Source: CAYORM01 sp964406375 (GTDB taxonomy: Bacteria > Pseudomonadota > Alphaproteobacteria > DSM-16000 > Inquilinaceae). From it: a stretch of DNA of 9,009 bases. Position 1 is the first letter of the stretch; each line of letters starts with the position of its first letter. Location of the stretch: contig CAYORM010000101.1 of assembly GCA_964406375.1 (NCBI GenBank), positions 1 to 9,009 on the forward strand, given 5' to 3'. Both the position numbers and the translations under genes were made by a program. Below the pieces are notes generated by a model. It worked only from the letters and a program-made list of their open reading frames with translations, made no database searches and had not been told where the DNA came from. Positions 6,140 through 9,009 of this stretch are shown here, piece after piece.

Positions 6140-8559
6140 CCCTGGACGCGACCCCGGGCACGCTCGACGAGCGCCGCGGCGCAGGCGTCGAGGATCGCAT
6201 CGGCGTCGATGCCGTAGGCGCGGTGCAGATCGGTGATCGTGCCAGACTGGCCGAAATGCTCCACACCGAGTGCCCGCACCCGGTGGCCGCGCACCGCGCC
6301 CAGCCAGGAGAGCGTCGTCGGATGGCCGTCGACGACCGTTACGAGGCCGGCATCGGGGGCGAGCGGCGCCAAGAGCCGCTGGGCGAGGCAGGGGCCGTGC
6401 GGATGGCCGGCGCGCTGCGCCGCCTGGGCCGCGTGCCAGCCGGCATTGAGCCGGTCGGCCGAGGTGACGGCGAGCAGCCCGGCGCCCGGAACCTCTTCGG
6501 CCAGGGCCTCCATCGCCTCGATCGCCTGCGGGGCGACGGCGCCGGAGAAGACGATGGCGAGCTCCGCCCCTTCGGCCGGCTCCCGCATCCAATAGCCGCC
6601 GGCGATGATCGCCTCGCGCAGCGCCGGGGTCATCGGGCGGTCGGGCTGGGCCACCGGCCGGGTCGAGAGCCGCAGATAGACCGAGCCGCCATCGCGGTCG
6701 CGCACCCAGTCATTATCGGAATCGGAGCCGTCGCGCTGCATGTAGTCGAAGGCCCAGCGCAGGATCACCGCGAGTTCGTCGACGAAGGCGGGTTCGAAGG
6801 CGGCCAGCCCGTCCTGAGCCATGCCGATCAGCGGCGTGCCGATCGACTGATGGGCACCACCCTCCGGCGCCAGCGTGATCCCCGAGGGCGTGCCGATCAG
6901 AAGGAAGCGCGCATCCTGATAGCAGGCGTAGTTGAGCGCATCGAGGCCGCGGGCGACGAAGGGGTCATAGAGCGTACCGACCGGCAGCAGCCGCTCGCCG
7001 AACAGCGAATGGGCGAGGCCGAGCGCACCGAGATTGAGGAACAGGTTGTTCTCGGCGATGCCGAGCTCGATATGCTGGCCGGTCGGCGACATGCCCCAGC
7101 GTTGCGCTGAGACGACCTTCTGCGCCTTGAACACGTCCTCGCGGACATGCCTGTCGAAGATCCCGCGCCGGTTCACCCAGGCACCGAGATTGGTGGACAC
7201 GGTGACGTCGGGGGAGGTGGTGACGACGCGCTCGGCGAAGCGGTCGTCGCGCCGCGCGATTTCGCCGAGCAGGCGCCCGAACCCCTCCTGCGTCGACATC
7301 GTCGGCGCGATGTCGACCGCCAGCGTCTCGGGGACGGGGATGCGGTCGGCCCGGCGGCGGCGCTGCGCCTCGCGGGCGAAGGGCACCTCGGCGAGGAAGG
7401 CCGAGAGCGCCTCCGCCATGTCCTCCATGCCGGCGAACGGCTCCCATTCGGCGCCGTCCGGGATGCGGTTCTCCGCCTTGAAGACGGCCATCTGCTCGGG
7501 GTTCATCAGCCCCGCGTGATTGTCCTTGTGGCCGGCGAAGGGCAGGCCGTGCCCCTTGATCGTGTAGGCGATGAAGGCGGTCGGCACGTCGTCGAGCGCC
7601 GCCCGTTCGAACGCCTCGAGCACCGTCTCCATGTCGTGGCCGGCGAGATTGGTCATCAGCGCCGCGAGGGCGGCGTCGTCATATTCGGCAAGGAGATCGG
7701 CGATGCCGTTGTCGCCGCGCAGATCGGCCTCGAGCTGCCGCCGCCATGCCGGCCCGCCCTGGAAGACGAGTGCGGAGTAGAGGTCGTTCGGCACCTCCTC
7801 GATCCAGCGGCGCAGCGCCTCGCCGCCCGGCCGGCGGAAGGCTGCTTCGAGCTTGCGGCCGTATTTCAGCGTGACGACACGCCAGCCGAGATTGTCGAAC
7901 ATCCGGTCGATGCGGCCGAACAGCCGGTCGCTGACCACGGAATCGAGGCTCTGGCGGTTGTAGTCGATGACCCACCAGAGATTGCGGACATCGTGCTTCC
8001 AGCCTTCGAGCAGGGCCTCATAGACATTGCCCTCATCGAGTTCGGCATCGCCGAGCAGCGCCACCATCCGCCCGCGCGCCTGGCTGCCCTTGCCCCAAGG
8101 CTTGAGGGCGACATAGTCGCGGGCGAGCGCGCCGAACAGGGTGATCGCCGCGCCCAATCCCACCGACCCGGTCGAGAAATCGACGTCGTCGGTGTCCTTG
8201 GTGCGGGAGGGGTAGGATTGAGCGCCGCCGAAGCCGCGGAACGCCTCCAGCTTCTCACGGCTCTGGTGACCCAGCAGATACTGGATGGCGTGGAAGACCG
8301 GGCTGGCATGCGGCTTGACCGCGACCCGGTCCTCTGGACGGAGGACCGAGAAGTAGAGCGCGGTCATCAGCGTCACCAGCGAGGCACAGGAGGCCTGATG
8401 GCCGCCGACCTTCAGCCCGTCGCGATTGGGCCGGACATGGTTGGCGTTGTGAACCGTCCAGGCGGCGAGCCAGAGCACCTTGCGCTCCAGTGCCTGCAGC
8501 GCCTCGATGCGGGCTGCCGCCGGTGTTCCCTCGCTGGTGACGCGTGCCGCCTCGGCCAT
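6136..8559 (-). CDS. AceE-like thiamine-diphosphate enzyme (pyruvate dehydrogenase E1 / transketolase family)
   Basis: An 807-residue three-domain ThDP enzyme that aligns along its whole length with homodimeric pyruvate dehydrogenase E1 (E. coli AceE, 887 residues). The cofactor domain (about 30-345) has GLKVGGHQAS (48-57), H84 in KPHASP (AceE GHISP), GSVGLGAAI (131-139), the ThDP/Mg motif GDAELDEG (170-177) with N201 and Q203 as further metal ligands, and the loop YTIKGHG (332-338) followed by DNHAG (346-350) with H348 near AceE H407. The pyrimidine domain (about 415-625) has STQEGFGRLL and GIAENN with E503, the glutamate that activates ThDP. The C-terminal domain (about 640-807) ends in EHFGQSGTITDLHRAYGID. 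Two oddities are GDA where most relatives have GDG, and only about 35 residues before the conserved core, so the E2-binding extension of AceE is mostly missing. ATG at 8559 is preceded by AAAGGGGGAG (8564-8573). It follows leuA by 31 bp and overlaps the thioesterase gene by 4 bp. Family placement is firm; the substrate and reaction are unknown, and databases may label it simply transketolase. Confidence 0.88.
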   Translation of the reverse strand: MAEAARVTSEGTPAAARIEALQALERKVLWLAAWTVHNANHVRPNRDGLKVGGHQASCASLVTLMTALYFSVLRPEDRVAVKPHASPVFHAIQYLLGHQSREKLEAFRGFGGAQSYPSRTKDTDDVDFSTGSVGLGAAITLFGALARDYVALKPWGKGSQARGRMVALLGDAELDEGNVYEALLEGWKHDVRNLWWVIDYNRQSLDSVVSDRLFGRIDRMFDNLGWRVVTLKYGRKLEAAFRRPGGEALRRWIEEVPNDLYSALVFQGGPAWRRQLEADLRGDNGIADLLAEYDDAALAALMTNLAGHDMETVLEAFERAALDDVPTAFIAYTIKGHGLPFAGHKDNHAGLMNPEQMAVFKAENRIPDGAEWEPFAGMEDMAEALSAFLAEVPFAREAQRRRRADRIPVPETLAVDIAPTMSTQEGFGRLLGEIARRDDRFAERVVTTSPDVTVSTNLGAWVNRRGIFDRHVREDVFKAQKVVSAQRWGMSPTGQHIELGIAENNLFLNLGALGLAHSLFGERLLPVGTLYDPFVARGLDALNYACYQDARFLLIGTPSGITLAPEGGAHQSIGTPLIGMAQDGLAAFEPAFVDELAVILRWAFDYMQRDGSDSDNDWVRDRDGGSVYLRLSTRPVAQPDRPMTPALREAIIAGGYWMREPAEGAELAIVFSGAVAPQAIEAMEALAEEVPGAGLLAVTSADRLNAGWHAAQAAQRAGHPHGPCLAQRLLAPLAPDAGLVTVVDGHPTTLSWLGAVRGHRVRALGVEHFGQSGTITDLHRAYGIDADAILDACAAALVERARGRVQG

Positions 8560-8590
8560 GGCTCTCCCCCTTTCCGCCGGATGGTGCCGT

Positions 8591-9009
8591 TCAGGCGCCG
8601 CTCTCGGGGGCCGTCGCGCGGTTGACCGCGCTCGCCACCGCGATCAGCGAGGCACCGACGATGTTCGGATCGATGCCGACACCCCAGATCGACCGGCCGT
8701 CGACCCGTGTCTCGACATAGGCGACCGCGCTCGAATCCGATCCGCTGCGCAGCGCGTGCTCGCGGTAGTCGACGATCTCGACGGAGATGCCCATCGCCCG
8801 GTTCACCGCATCGACGAAGGCGGAGAGCGGTCCGTTGCCCTCACCCTTGATGACCTGCTCGGCGCCGTCGATCCGGACCGTCGCCTCGATCACCCGGTCG
8901 CGCTGTGCCGTCGGGACGGTGGTGTGGCCGAGGAATTCGAGCCGGCCCGGCGTCAGGTATTCGCGCTGGAACTCCTGCCAGATCGTTGCCGAGGGAATCT
9001 CCTTGCCGG
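8591..9009 (-). CDS. leuA: 2-isopropylmalate synthase, C-terminal part (5' end outside the window)
   Basis: The last 139 codons of LeuA, which condenses acetyl-CoA with 2-oxoisovalerate to 2-isopropylmalate, the first committed step of leucine synthesis. The frame is open to base 9009, so the GTG at 8893 is an internal codon and the catalytic TIM barrel lies beyond the edge. The visible start (GKEIPSATIWQEFQREYL) is the linker typical of the long, about 560-residue LeuA type. It is followed by the LeuA dimer/regulatory domain: GEGNGPLSAFVDAVNRA, then VDYREHAL, the AVAYVET strand, and WGVGIDPNIVGASLIAVASA near the end. This domain binds leucine for feedback inhibition in characterised members. 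The gene ends in TGA 31 bp before the ATG of the AceE-like gene on the same strand, without room for a terminator, so they probably share a transcript. A homocitrate or citramalate synthase is a less likely alternative because the NGPLSAFVDA and WGVGID pattern is characteristic of LeuA. Confidence 0.92.
   Translation of the reverse strand, partial: GKEIPSATIWQEFQREYLTPGRLEFLGHTTVPTAQRDRVIEATVRIDGAEQVIKGEGNGPLSAFVDAVNRAMGISVEIVDYREHALRSGSDSSAVAYVETRVDGRSIWGVGIDPNIVGASLIAVASAVNRATAPESGA

Noticed and set aside
6140..6592. Upstream extension of the thioesterase frame to a start near 6592
   Set aside because: The extra residues are G/R/A-rich and unlike the family. The ATG at 6139 gives the normal length and a tidy ATGA overlap with the preceding gene.
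7147..8625. 492-codon + strand frame opposite the AceE-like gene
   Set aside because: Antisense shadow of a full-length conserved enzyme; no ribosome site or domain supports it.
8891..8893. GTG as the start of a small 100-residue protein
   Set aside because: The frame continues upstream to 9009 with recognisable LeuA sequence; it is the C-terminal end of leuA.

Overview
This very GC-rich window looks like ordinary chromosome from an alphaproteobacterium, probably Hyphomicrobiales or Rhodospirillales. The evidence is the G/C-rich third codon positions, the soxA-soxG pair of heterotetrameric sarcosine oxidase, the long LeuA type and compact operons with GTG starts and overlapping genes. No transposase, phage gene, CRISPR array, tRNA or rRNA is visible. 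Eight protein genes fill almost the whole window, and the first and last run off its edges.

Left part (1-3415, + strand): the 3' end of a sarcosine oxidase operon. soxA (alpha subunit, lacking only its first few dozen codons) overlaps soxG (gamma subunit) by 8 bp. soxB and soxD would be expected to the left of the window. A strong GC hairpin at 3452-3476 separates soxG from the convergent gene that follows and probably terminates both.

Middle part (3498-5742): a periplasmic branched-chain amino-acid-type ABC substrate-binding protein on the - strand, with no transporter subunits beside it. A 175-bp divergent intergenic region follows. Then come moaB (molybdenum cofactor) and crcB (fluoride channel) on the + strand, 15 bp apart and in the same reading frame.

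Right part (5708-9009, - strand): read in transcription order, the 3' end of leuA (2-isopropylmalate synthase), an 807-residue thiamine-diphosphate enzyme related to the homodimeric pyruvate dehydrogenase E1 (AceE) and transketolases, and a YciA-type acyl-CoA thioesterase. The leuA-to-E1 gap is 31 bp and the E1-to-thioesterase junction is an ATGA overlap, so these three genes are probably one operon. The thioesterase gene runs 35 bp into the 3' end of crcB on the opposite strand.

Functionally, the sox genes turn sarcosine into glycine with transfer of the one-carbon unit to tetrahydrofolate. The right-hand operon concerns acetyl-CoA, 2-oxo acid and acyl-CoA chemistry. The most interesting item is the AceE-like protein: it has no E2 or E3 gene next to it, lacks most of the N-terminal extension of AceE, and carries GDA instead of GDG in its cofactor motif. 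I saw no clear sign of a wholly undescribed system; the leuA/E1-like/thioesterase cluster is the best candidate for unassigned biochemistry.
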